64,000 nucleotides of DNA from Ascaris suum (Eukaryota > Nematoda > Chromadorea > Rhabditida > Ascarididae): NCBI GenBank assembly GCA_013433145.1, contig CM024186.1:372001-436000 (forward strand), given 5' to 3'. The notes under the pieces are model-generated. The model saw nothing but the letters and a program-made list of their open reading frames with translations, did no database searches and was not told where the DNA came from. Both the position numbers and the translations under genes were made by a program. Each line of letters begins with the position of its first letter. Within the stretch, counting starts at the first letter, position 1. Positions 1 to 51,150 of this stretch are shown here, in pieces.

Positions 1-3000
1 TTCATGTACCAAAACTGGAAGGACTTATAGACAAATAAAAGACTCATAAGATTTGCATAAAGAAGGGAGGGCTGTAGAGGAGGTAAAACCAAAGAAGCTT
101 TAGAACGAATCTTCCATAGACGTTGGTTGTGATTATCTGTTCATTCAAAAAATATTTCGACGAGTTGAAATAAGGCGGTCATTATATGGCGGTTGGTTCA
201 TGCGTGGCAAATATACGGCCCCACTTTGGTGATTCTAAGACATCAAAAGTGGTCACTTCGCTGTTTTATTAGAGCGAAGTGACCACTCTATGAAAAAAAA
301 TAATAGAAAAGAATATTTTGCGAGAAATTCGAACGTAAAATAGGTCGGAAAACATTGCTGAATTTTATCGTGAAATAGAATTTAATTTCTTAGAATGAAA
401 TCTTGTTTGTGTGCCTAACTCAAAGTTTCACAAGAAGATCGCCGTCTCTGAAATATTGCTTTTGGATTGATAACGAATCGTTAATGTTCGATTTATTTAT
501 GAAAGTGATAACAAAGTATATCAAGAGATAGTTGTTTTGTGCATAATAAATATTCAAAAATTGGGAAATATTATGGAAATTTACGAATGAGAAATGAATG
601 AGTTTTGATTTTAAGTCAATAACGATGTAGTTTACTTTTAAAACTCTCACTAATGTCTCTTATAGATGAGATATCCACATTCTGTTACAATTGATACTGT
701 CAAGTCATGAAATACTTTAAGGCGAATTGCAAGAACAGAACGAAGACGTCTGGTCCCTCCATCTCTTGCTTCAAAGGTATCACATCTTTTCACCTTCCCC
801 CAATCCCTCATCCACCAAAAAAAAAAAAAACTAAAAGATGGCACGACGAAGAAATGATTGCTTATTATTTGCATGATGTATGTCTTAATGAAACTAATAT
901 CTGAGACGATATTTGGAAAAAAAAACCGACGAATAGTTGTTAGCATCTGATGAACATAGATGAGATTGCAATTATGATTCGTTAGTAAGTTGTGAAACTG
1001 AGTGCAACGATGATCGCAGCTTCAGAATTCCACTATTTTCTGAAGCCAATAGGGATTTAGAAATCAGTATAAGATTCTGAAGCCACGTCACGTTTCATCG
1101 TAATGTTTCCGTCGCTCTTGCTCTTTTATGCTATTTTCCAAATCGGCTTCACTGAAGTGAATCATGACGATATCAAATTCATATGTGTAGGTCAATTTAA
1201 AAAATATAGAAGGTAGAACCATGAAAATCCGATGGATAAAATATTCTCGAATAAAAAACTTTAGCGAATAATTTTGAAAAGAATTTCAAAGCATTTTAAT
1301 CGTTGAAAAAATTGCATTCATTTAATGTCGATTGTATTCATATTTCATAACGAACTAATTTAGAGAAAAATGAGTCTCTTATTGGAGATTTTTTTTTTTG
1401 CGCACACAAATTAATTAAATGAAAATATTCGCTATGTTATATGTTTCTTTTTTTTAAACATATAGAAATGGAGAGTCAAACGAACGAAATGATGAAGCGT
1501 GTATTACGCCGACTGATGTGAAATGCATATCTATTTTTCTTAAGTCGAAAATTTATCACATCATTTCGATTATTAAAAAAATTTATCTCCAATAATAATA
1601 AAAATTTTCATCTTATTTTCAAAAAAAAAGAAAAAAATTTTTTTTTCAAATTTATCAATGTTAATTTCGTTGTTTTTCCTTAAAAATTCCAACTTTTGCG
1701 ATCTATCTTCTTTGAATAATAATGATTTATTTTGAGGTTTTATCCTTTTCTTTATTACCCGATCATAATGCTGCTCCTGCCTAAGAGCGTAAATACAACT
1801 AAGAACGAATGAATATGGAGGATTTATTCGACCTGCGAAAACCTCTAGTCATAGAATAAGCGATGACATAAATAACAATCACGGCAATACGAAGAAACAA
1901 GAACCAATTGCAGAACGATGCGAATGGCGTATAGAAAAAAAAATGAATGTCAAGTGGTATTGGCGAACACTTATATACGTTCACCCCAATGAATTGTGGG
2001 AGGGAGGTCACTCGTAGCGCTATTTGACCTCGTTGTTATTGCTCAACGAAAACAACGACAATTTTTCAACTGTTTGCAACAGAAAGTAATAGGTTCATAT
2101 ATCATCAGCTCTAATAAAGTCTTATAATATATGAATATGAAAATATGGAAATATTTTGGAAAAAAAAAAGTGCAAATACATTCCACGAGAATAGATTATA
2201 AAAAGTTTTTACACATCTATACAGTGGAAAATATGAAAGTTTCTTTGTGCATTTTCGATCAAAAAATATTTGACTATCATCGGCTTGAGTTTGATCATAC
2301 ATTATATTTTAAGAGTATCAACGATATTGTATTTGATGTGATATTCTAATCGTTTCCTCGAATCTCATTCCTGAATTCAGTTTATAATTTGGCTCATTTT
2401 CAGGTCATCAAAGGATGAAATAAATTTCCTATTGAGATAGTTTCAACTTATTAGTTGTTTTCAACTTCACTAATCTCACCTAAATAAGCATTTCGAACTT
2501 GAAAAAATTTGAGCATTTTGCTCAATTAATAACTGCTTTTGATCTTTATGATCGTATGGTTTATTATTATTTGATTTATTTTATACTCCGAGTATCGTTC
2601 ATTTTGATTAGCGAAATAAAGATTTTTTTTTTCAACAATAATAACAATTAAACTACTTCTTTGATTTTTTTTTAATAGGTCATATTGACAAAAATTCAGA
2701 AAGAAAGAAAAAGCGTCTTGGCTAAGGCAATTTCCAATATCAGATATGTTCCCCATTTTGCGATACTGTACTCTTGCATGATCTCCTTATTCGATTTCTA
2801 CTAGTAAATTATTAGAGCATATAAAAACGCTCCATTTGAATTGCTTTTCATAAAGCCCCTCTCAACTCATATCAATGCACCCCAAATCTTTTACCACCTT
2901 GAAGCACCTTGAAGCATGTAAAGCCAACAAACGCACCAAATTAAAAAATTTTAACCTGGAATTACTAAGCTTATCATAGGCCTAGATTGATTTGGATCGT

Positions 3001-6000
3001 TTGTGATAAAGTTTTGTTCCGCTTTTCCAACATTGATGTTGATATCGGACACTGATATGCTCTGATAAATGTTAAGTTCGCTGTTCCGCGTAGTTTATAA
3101 CGATATCAGTTTCATCTCAACAAAAATTATTATTGCAATATAGATAATATTACATAAAACTTTCCGTTTGGTTTCACCTGGAATCTTCATGGTATGGCAT
3201 GAAGATTCCAATTCTACCGCTCCTCGTTTCATCATAACCGTTGCGAACTTTTCGAAGTAACATAACTTTATTTTCCAGTAAATAAAACACAATCGTGCAT
3301 TTAAAAAACTGCAACAGTAAACCACGATGGTACAGAAGTGTAACAAGTTTAGCACTATTCACGTAATTAAAGCCATGGTCTAGCGCATGCGCTATACAGA
3401 CGCTGCAGGTAGACTTGACCACATGTGCAGAAGGAAGGGAGAGAGAGAGAGAGACAGGGGGTCAAAGAGAGGGAAGCATGAATTTGAAAATCGTCGACGT
3501 AGGTTGTAGTTGAGATAGAAACCACATAAGATAAGCGAATACAATGAAGATTTAGTGGTAGGAAATGGAAGGGATTCCACGAAATCATGAGGTAACAAAC
3601 ATCTTGATGAACAGGATGTGCTTCCATGAGAAATAACAATAACGGTGGAAACCGATGGAAAGAAGGCACGCTGATCACAGTACAACCACAACAAATTATG
3701 ACAATACTTTCGATGTGACATAATCACCTTTGTAGTACCATAAATAAAACCTATACAACAATCATCCTTTATACAATTATATGAGCTTTATAACAACCCT
3801 TGTATTATCCGTTCTTCATATAGCTGTAATGCGAAGGTAAAAAATCATGGCTACATTCCTTTAGGGTTTCTCGATATGTGACCGATACTCTTTTCAAGAC
3901 ATAACAAATGAAAAGTACAGATGTAAGACATAGTAGAGCGTTTTTGAGATTTTATGAAAGCACATCAAAAGATAACTTTAGAATGGAGCAATAACCTCGA
4001 CGAGACATCACATGGTGTGGGTCATAATCTGAAAAGCAGGTAAACTATATACCTTCACAACTAAACCACCGTGTGGAACACGCAGTACACAGGGATGGTT
4101 TTAACACATCAGAGAAACATGATGCACTGGCAACACATTAAATTAACCGCTGACATATGTGGGTGATATAGGAGTAAGTGGTTGATTGAATTGTCGAAAC
4201 CGAGTACTCTAGCTCAAAGTGGCAACTGATGTCGTTTCGCAGCTATATTGTCGGTCTACGTCGGTGAGGTGAAGCAAGTGTCTGAAATCCATGTATAATG
4301 GTGACAATAGCAAAAAGATATAAAGATTTGTGTTATTTGGATTAAGAATAAAGAAGTAATACTCCGTTGTTTTCAATCTTTGTAAGTATTGAAGAGGATA
4401 ATGTTTTGTGGAGAGCTTAATGTGCGAGAAACGAGAGATGCCTCACCTCTATTTGATAAGATGGCTTTTTATCGATGTGGAATGAACATGAGTTGGTATA
4501 ATCAGAAGTTGCTTTTTTCTCTCTCTCAGGTCGTTTAATTCTAATAGAGCTTTCAATGCTCTTTAAAATACGTTCAGGCCTGTTTCTCAAGTCTTGTTCT
4601 ATCATGGACTTCTAGCTCGAGATATATCGGCAAAACTCCAATTCCTTCCGGTTGCACGTCATATGAGAACTTCATCCTATGGAAGACTTTCTCTTTCTAC
4701 CTTAGGTCATGAGTGATTCTGGTAGAGCTTTCAATGATGCCTAGAATGTACCTTGTTTTGTTATGACGTTCCATACCACTGAATAATTAAAATCTCATCA
4801 TCGTCGAAAGAACGCTCATAATCTACCTATCTCCCTCCTGGGTCTGTAGGTGTGACAAAGTTTGCCCACATTCCGTTTTACAATTCCGCTTTAAAGCTGT
4901 CCAACGTCTATCCATTTTGACTGCTTAATTTCATTCGACCCAACTCGACAGTGACCTAACCACCGGTAATATTTATGGATGAATGTATACACCTTTCACA
5001 ATAGACTATCTCTTGCGGTTATAGAAACACTGAACGTTTCTGTTTTCGCCAGTCATCACGATCATATCAATTCCAATAAATTCACAAACACTATATTCGA
5101 CCACCTCCATGTCTCACCTATACTCTTACCTTTCCTTTTTTCAATTTTTACCCCTCCTTTTTATATATTCGCTGTTATATTTCATGAATTTTGATCGCTC
5201 ATGCAATTATTGCATACTGTTATTTCAACACTTCGATTCACACTGTAAATAAAGTCATTTATCTATATGTCAATGGCAAGATAAAAGGATAACTGTGATT
5301 CTTGATGCTAATGGCTTCCTTGGCCACGAAAAACTCATGCAGTTGTCTCTAGAGGTTTGCCAATCCCGATCTCTGTTAACTGACAGCCGCTGGTTTGTGG
5401 AAATTCGACGCTAAATAAAAGGCAGCCATCAGCCAATTTACAACGGATATCACTTGTACATCGGAGTAAAATATGTAACCTCCAGTGATTCGGACGTTCG
5501 AAACCTCTACCATCACACTTTCAGGATGTGATATAGTAGTGATATTAACACTGCTTGCTCTGTTAAAGAAATAAAAATGGCTGACTCTCAAATAAGAAAA
5601 TCCAATTTAAGGCGCTTTCATTAAATGCTTTTGGAAAAAACCTAAGTTCTTAATAATAATAAGAATCAAATATTTAAATCCATAGAAAAATTCGGCCAAA
5701 TCCAAACTTGCTCAAGCGTACCGATGCTTTCTAATGCGAACAAAATCTAAAAGACGCCGAAACCTTGCAAAGCCATATCGCTTAATGATGTTTTGTGCTG
5801 ACCTGAGGTAACTTCCTCATAATTACTCTGTGAGCTGGTGTTGCTGCACACACCTTCAGTGATAATGCAAGCAAACAGTTGAACATAATAAACGTGTACC
5901 TCTCGTAGAGATTGCAAATGGGCAGGTTTCTGGAAGCACAAATGACAGATGCTTCAGGGTTACACGTCAGCTGTAGTGATCGATGTGTCACTCTTAGCAG

Positions 6001-6430
6001 ATAACATCAAAATGTTTTATCTCCTTACTACAGCAATAATTCCCACAATAAGCATACCTTTAACACCTTTAATTACCTAGGCTTGCTTTTTACAACAGTT
6101 AAATTTAAACAACAACCATGAAAACTTGAACCTTATACCACCAACAAGGTCATCAGTCTACCGAATAGAAAGCGGCTCATCATCTACAGTTTTTCAACTA
6201 AACAACCCCCGTTAGAATTGATATTGAACCGCAGCCAAATATTTTGGATTCAGAAAAATCTTTTGTCGCTGCATTGCAATGAGTTCCGCCACTACCTTCC
6301 AATTTTTTAAAGATTAATCCTTACAGATTACTAAATAAGGAGATCCCCCTGAATTGTACTGGTTTTCTTCTACTTAATCCGGTTAAGACTTAATGATAGA
6401 TGACGATACTGTTGAAGTGGAAATAAATTA
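1..6430. other. Intergenic DNA with no supported gene
   Basis: Many short ORFs in all frames, none with paired splice sites or recognisable protein. Contains a (GA)n stretch near 3440-3455 and T/A homopolymers. The part from 3.8 to 5.0 kb is more mixed in base composition and may hold decayed repeat copies. Confidence 0.5.
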
Positions 6431-6431
6431 C

Positions 6432-6652
6432 TCTTTTTTAAACACTTGTCCTCTTCCCTTGACCTGATTCGCAATAAGAAGCAGCACAACCTCCGACATG
6501 TCGATGAAAGAAAATCCACGCTTCCTTCTATCCTAACCCCAACCGGTAAGTGAAAGGAAACACTAGATTCGTATTAAGAGGTTTGTTCTCTTCATAGTCC
6601 ATTCCTAATCGACACAGGAAGTGGCCCGAAACACAAGTCGCCATGCATCTAA
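6432..6652 (+). CDS. Candidate small plus-strand exon pair
   Basis: Open frame from 6432 to a GTAAGT donor at 6546 in phase 1. The peptide includes KQHNLRHVDERKSTLPS. A 72-bp intron with acceptor CGACACAG at 6617 leads to a short second segment with TAA at 6650-6652. The LRHV...K..LP spacing loosely recalls actin-binding thymosin/WH2 motifs, but is one residue short, so this is not an assignment. No start codon identified. Confidence 0.18.
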
Positions 6653-7571
6653 CGATTTATATTTTGTTCCGATGCTTCTGAAGGACAAGTCTAATTGCAG
6701 GCTGCGGCTAACCCATCGTCTCTATTCATGATATGCGCACCTTGCAGGAAGGCTGGAATTATAATGCATTCATGGCAGCATACCATATCCTCTTGTTATC
6801 ACGCAGCCCATCTCCTTTTTAATTTCCCACATCCCACCTATTTATAATCTGACTGTCATAGGATCCTCGACCAATCGTTTATTGATTTACTTCATCGCCG
6901 ACGGTTCCATTCTAATAGCAAACTATTTGAAGTGGTACCTATTACAAGCGCCATAAACATGGTCTGCATCTAGCTCCTATATATGAGCATCAAACAAATG
7001 TTTAAAAATTATAAGCAAATAAATAATTCATTCGCGAGATTGACAAAATGTTCATTGAGATTCTTATCACCGTCTATTACGTCAGTCAGGTCGGCGGCTA
7101 TATCAAGAATCACAGCTACCAACCAAGGCAAACATGAAAATAGATGGGTGAGCTAAGGCATTCATAATGATCCAACACGGATATACTAGTGCAGGTCTAG
7201 ATCGACCAAATGAATGCAGACAACACGACTCACAGGACACCGGTCTCCAAACAGGCCACCCGTGACTCGATAGGCACCAGAAGTAGCCTTGAAGCATCAA
7301 ATTAACGACAAAAAAATCTACAACGAAGCAGGCTCATGTCCTTCACCCAGACCGTCGCTTGTACTACGTTCTTCATGCCGATGTTCCAACCTCTCGCCTG
7401 CAATCAAATCCTCGGAACGAAACTTGATTTGCAATACTTACACCTCCAGTTCAAGTAGAAGACTCTGAATTAATCGGAATGAGACTGGTTTTTGAAAGTC
7501 ATCTTTGACGTAAACCTCACTCTCTATAAACTTCATTGACACAGACTTTGTAGTCCATGAGTATAAACTTC
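6653..7571. other. MRPS28 3' flank, nothing supported
   Basis: Locally GC-richer than average, but open frames are short and lack splice signals. No clear AATAAA is seen close downstream of the MRPS28 stop on the minus strand. Confidence 0.4.
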
Positions 7572-7666
7572 TCAGGAATGTATGATTTTAACTGCTTCAA
7601 AGCACAGCACAAATGGCAGCTGCTTCTTTTCAAGGAAAAAAATGTTCCTATAGAGGGTACTTGTAC
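7572..7666 (-). CDS. mrps-28: MRPS28 exon 4 (C-terminus, tentative)
   Basis: After a 49-bp intron with acceptor CTTTCCCAG, the frame continues for 31 codons to TGA at 7572-7574. Without this splice the frame would instead end at 7648 after about 18 extra codons. The short intron is typical of nematodes. The C-terminus is not conserved in the family, so either end is possible. Confidence 0.55.
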
Positions 7667-9702
7667 CTGGGAAAGTTAAATAATAGATGCCATAAAAGCG
7701 AAAAAAAGTCTGTACCTTTGCGAGCAGCCTTCCTTGACGATGATCCCGCTCCATAGAGGCGAATTAGTGTTGCATCTGCCTCTAATAAAGTCAGATCTCT
7801 TCGCGCGCCGAGAAAGCGTTCCGATAGTTCAGGATCATGCAACCTCACAAGGACATTTGCGCCAATCACATATTTCCTATAAGTTGAGTCATTCTTCACC
7901 TTTCATGTTCACCGATTTCCTTCTCTCAGCCTTCAACAAGACGCTGTTAGTTTACTTCATTTACTGTGTATCTTCTAATAACGAAACATCGTCCTCTCTC
8001 ATATTAATGGCCAATCAATAACTCAAATAACATAACGTACGTTTCGAATTGGATCACTTCCCACCCCCTCTAGTTTATCTAACGATAGCGCATGAATTTT
8101 GCAGATGCGCAAAATCTGAATATGAGAGTCCACTGCGAGGGAGGCCTTCTCATATCGCTGAGGAATATCAAAAACTTGGGATTATGAGGGAAATGTTAAA
8201 CGAATTTGAGGTAACTAGTACTTGTAAAGTTTCATATCCATGAAATGAAATATGTATCAATGAATCAAAACTTCTGTAAACAATATCCCCCCCCTCCTTC
8301 CATACGATTCCATTAGTTTGCAAATTTCGTAAACAATAACTTACTCAGAATTAACGGATGGCGCCTTACATACAGCGTTGAATTTAAGTCCGATATCGAT
8401 ATAGAGATCATCGCAAACCCGATGCACTATTTTACCGCTCACGATTCGTCCGTCGAAGTCTCCCAACTGCATGAACTTTGAATGACGTAGCAAATGTGCG
8501 AACGAAGTCTCTCGCTAAAAACGATTTTCGATAGTTTCACCACATTTCACTGCAAATAAACCTAGGACCTCAACATTTTCAAGTGCTTTTCACCTCTTTT
8601 ACCTTAATTTCCGTTCACTCCTCCTGTCCGGTACAACACCTTCGCTTACCTTAATTCGACTGTAAACAATTATATTGCTTACGCATGCACAGTGGCATCC
8701 ATTGCATAAATGTTGTCTATCTTTACCAAGAGGCGCCCGCGAAAGCCTGTGAGGAAGATGCGCAGGATAGATCTGCATAATCCTTTTCAGGATTCACCAG
8801 GGAGGTCGTACAATCTCCTCAATCAATGTAGGACGGGACCACATACTTCTCCAGAAGATATCAAGGTAAACTCCACAAATTTCTCCTCTAAAACTCATTT
8901 AAACTAAATTCTGTTACCCACCTGACATCTGCCATGTTAGATATTTACAGCATGAGGCGGTCATAGCCAGTACGGCGATAGATGCGTATAATACAGCGCG
9001 GTCTAGGCCGGTAGGACAATAAAAAGAGTACACTAGATCTGCGGCCGGGTACGAATTATGCCCATCCTTGTTAACTAATTATTACTTTGTTGGGTAACTC
9101 AAGTATTTACTTCAGAAAAAGCGTTGAATATTTGCCCATACTGCACCTTTGTTTAGTTTTCTCATACTTTCTGTCGCCGATTGCTCTGAAGATTCTAACA
9201 TTTGGAATGCTCGGAAAAACTACCTCCTATAATACCAGGTAGATTAAGGTACATAGACCAACTTTCAACTACGCCAAATAACCGTACGTATCAGTTGTTG
9301 ACTTGCTCATTGCATCTAGCCGCTCGTACGAGTAGAATAGAAAACAGATCCTTAAGAACTTGAAAAGGTACCATTCAGGTATGATTTGTTTAGAACAATT
9401 AGTTCAGATCTACAGCTATAATCAAAAGATGATTTCCATCAAATTCCTGAATATTCTCTTAAGTTTCCAAGTTTAATTTAAAAAAAAAAAAACAAAATTT
9501 TTCACACCTGTTGAGTGGATGGATCGGAGCTCGTCGTGCCAACACTTTCAACTATATGATCAAGGCCCGAGTTTGCTTCAGCAATATTGTTCGGCGACTG
9601 AGTGGTGCTACTCTCAGATGAGGATGCTGCACCTCGGATCAACATTCGATGTAATCGTCGAGTGGATCGTAAAGTGGCACTAATACCAGCCGAAAGCATC
9701 AT
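7572..9702 (-). CDS. mrps-28: Mitochondrial small-subunit ribosomal protein MRPS28 (bS1m), four exons
   Basis: Component of the mitochondrial ribosomal small subunit (bS1m, S1-like fold). Exons 9508-9702, 8345-8514, 7716-7876 and 7572-7666 join in frame to about 206 residues, close to the family's usual length. Residues 1-65 are a targeting-type leader (Arg/Ser/Leu-rich, no acidic residue in the first 30) with a Ser/Thr-rich linker. The core shows SFAHLLRHSKF, DDLYIDIGLKFNAVCKAP and then ERFLGARRDLTLLEADA, which match the family's SFASMLRHS, DDLYIDFGGKFHCVC and SRFLGATTDTTLLEADA blocks (recalled from the mammalian protein). The basic SSSRKAARK stretch follows. The last exon is the least certain. 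The gene is 1.1 kb downstream of the candidate channel tail exon on the same strand, too far for a typical nematode operon pair. Confidence 0.92.
7716..7876 (-). CDS. mrps-28: MRPS28 exon 3, conserved core end
   Basis: Acceptor CAACTTATAG, one base plus 53 codons plus one base, GTACAG donor. It continues E|KYVIGANVLVRLHDPELSERF, LGARRDLTLLEADA and a basic tail ending AARK. Confidence 0.92.
8105..8210 (+). CDS. Candidate plus-strand exon inside an MRPS28 intron
   Basis: Acceptor GAATTTTGCAG, one base plus 35 codons, GTAACT donor, ending phase 0. The peptide (SEYESPLRGRPSHIAEEYQK, then MREMLNEFE) has protein-like composition and the reverse strand is not open. It lies in the 468-bp MRPS28 intron between 7876 and 8345. 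It could join 8731-8865 in phase. No function recognised. Confidence 0.3.
8345..8514 (-). CDS. mrps-28: MRPS28 exon 2, conserved core
   Basis: Acceptor AATCGTTTTTAG, 56 codons plus two bases, GTAAGT donor. It carries LLRHSKFMQLGDFDG, GKIVHRV and DDLYIDIGLKFNAVCKAP, the most recognisable part of the family. Confidence 0.93.
8731..8865 (+). CDS. Candidate plus-strand exon inside MRPS28 intron 1
   Basis: Acceptor CTATCTTTACCAAG, 45 codons, phase 0 at both ends, GTAAAC donor. The peptide starts RRPRKPVRKMRRIDLHNPFQ and is strongly basic. An in-frame ATG at 8710 could also make it a first exon. No family recognised. Together with the 8.1-kb candidate it suggests an antisense gene interleaved with MRPS28, which would be unusual. 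Confidence 0.3.
9508..9702 (-). CDS. mrps-28: MRPS28 exon 1, mitochondrial targeting leader
   Basis: ATG ATG start immediately after an acceptor (AAATTACAG), 65 codons, ending CAA CAG before a GTGTGA donor, phase 0. It begins MMLSAGISATLRSTRRLHRM, an amphipathic, Arg-rich presequence. The ATG directly after an acceptor suggests spliced-leader trans-splicing rather than an upstream exon. Confidence 0.85.
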
Positions 9703-9714
9703 CTGTAATTTGCA
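9703..9714 (-). promoter_or_regulatory. mrps-28: Probable spliced-leader trans-splice acceptor of MRPS28
   Basis: On the minus strand TTGCAAATTACAG abuts the ATGATG start of MRPS28. In nematodes an acceptor at the start codon with no convincing upstream coding exon usually marks trans-splicing. Confidence 0.5.
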
Positions 9715-10783
9715 ACCTTATCGCATAATAAAGTTATTAAATTTGTTGTGCATTTCGCTGTGTCAATTATATAAACGCAATAAACAAAAATAATTTTTTG
9801 GTTTAAAATGTCAGTAAGCTTGCTAGAAAATGCTCGAAAATGAACCAAAAAAAATGCCAGTCATTTGTCCCAACGATGATTATTTTTGACCGAGATGCAA
9901 AAAAAGCAGTGAAATCACCGGTGCGTGTAAAAAAAAAAAAACTGAAACGAAGCATAGCTGGGTAAACAGGACAGGTAAACCTTTTCGTTTCTGAAAGGAA
10001 GAAGGAGGAACACTAAAAGCAAAAATGGTTCAAACAGGTGGCAGAGATAACTTTAATTCAATAATTGAAATCAAAGAACTCGGATGAAATCGGATTCATC
10101 CTTTCTTTAATGTTCTTTTACGAGGGAACAGAGCTAATGCCTTTAAGAATAAATCTTATGTATGTATAACTCTGATTTTTATTTATATTTATGAGCTCAG
10201 GAAAATATTTACATGGAAATTTATGTTTATATTTGTGGGGAAAATATAAAAAAATGTATTTATGTGGAAAAAATATAAAGTATTCATAGAAATTCAAACA
10301 ACGTCTGCTAGTTACTAGCTTGAGATTAGAGGCAGAACTCCTCACATTGATCGCGGAAAAAATTGAAAAATCCCATCGGAATTAAAATGGGTATCACTGT
10401 GAACGAAACTGTGCTTCAAAACAAATGAAACTAAAAACACTGCTACGACGCATTAATGACGTGGGAAATTTTAATAGCTAGGCATTAGCGTACTGGCACT
10501 TTTGTGCTGCATAGTTTGCGTGACGTTGCACAAATAACAGCTTCATATTTATGCCAAAGAGCTGGGAAATTATCACTGCAATGAAATACCAGTGTTTGTA
10601 TCATTTTTTTATCTCGAAATGCCATGCTGCAGTGTTCTTCCTCTTCGTCCACCGCTCTCCTAATACTCTTGCGCCCTCGTCAAGTATATGAAATATGTCC
10701 TTACCAAGTTCATCGTCGACGCCAAAGCACTAATCTGAAGCTGCATTGCCGATGCGACGGTTCGAATCTTCTCGCGGGCTACT

Positions 10784-50006
<39,223 letters not shown>

Positions 50007-50451
50007 CGAATTGGGCAGTAGCTCGTGGTGACGCTATTCAAAATCGGATACACATTCGGCCACACCGTTTGCGCGCACACTCTTGGCAATTTAAGTGCAC
50101 CGAAGCTATGTGGCTATTTGATTGTAAAGTGAAATTGCACCAATAGAGGCGTCGAATGAACGCTTCAACTGGAGTCAGGGGCATTTCCGAAGCGCTTAAT
50201 AGTAATGACGAGTGGAACCGTCTTGGAACGCAAACAAATTACCATATTTGCTTTCTTAGCTCAACACAGTGCTTCAACGACATCGACACATTCGGTACAT
50301 GTTGACGTGAAGCACTTACTCTCTCAGGAATCAGCTTTCCCGGAGCTTTCCTGAGACTACGCCTAAGAGCACTTCATTGTAATAATGTGTATGGGTTTAT
50401 CCTAGCAATGTAAAAGCGGATAGGAATGCGGAATGAGGTTATTGTGTTTTT

Positions 50452-50492
50452 ACCAAGGTTAAGGTTTTACCAAGGTTTTACCAAGGTTCCAC
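50452..50492. repeat. TTTTACCAAGG tandem repeat
   Basis: Three to four close copies of ACCAAGGTT(TT), about 450 bp upstream of channel first exon 1a on the minus strand. Confidence 0.6.
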
Positions 50493-51130
50493 TGTATCGA
50501 AAAGATGAAAGCAACTTATGCAATTTATCTTATATTTCATGCTTTTAAAGCCTTAAACACCGACTTTTTAGTGCACATTTATAAAAGTTTCGTCCTATCT
50601 TTGTCCTAGTATATGTATGGGATATCATCTATTGCTTCAAAAATCAAAAAAGACTGAGGGTTATCTGGCAGAGAAGACTTGTCTGTCGAAACTGTTCAGA
50701 TAGTCTTCAAAGTGTTATTAGGTATGGAGTTTAGTGGGAAGGTTATTGATTAGGAAACGATTCAATAAAAAACTCTCTGAACTTCTTTGATTATCGTTAA
50801 CATATGACAATAGGCTGAACTGATATGGTTAAGTCTTGCAAAATAATAAATGGTCAATTGGTATAGATTGTAAAGTAGTATTTGAGTTCGTTTCTAAAAA
50901 CGACGCGGCGGAAAAAAAATTCGAAAATTCCAGTGAAAAATTTTAGATGCGAAACAGATAAATATTCCTACCTAATAGAATGGTAAACAATATGAAAGCA
51001 GTTTTCCAAGACAACTGGAATCAATCCTAACGAGATTATAGTCAAACTTACAGTGAATGATTTCATAGCGAATGCAATAGACCTACTTGATCAAAAATTA
51101 CTTCTTCATATATTTCTATATGTTTATGTG

Positions 51131-51150
51131 TTTTTTTTGGGGGGGGGGGG
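51131..51150 (+). repeat. T8-G12 homopolymer junction
   Basis: Eight T followed by twelve G on the plus strand, about 1.1 kb upstream of channel first exon 1a. Confidence 0.95.

Noticed and set aside
10756..10775. GGTTCGAATC-like B-box suggesting a tRNA
   Set aside because: Flanking bases do not form a T-stem and no matching A-box or acceptor stem is seen.
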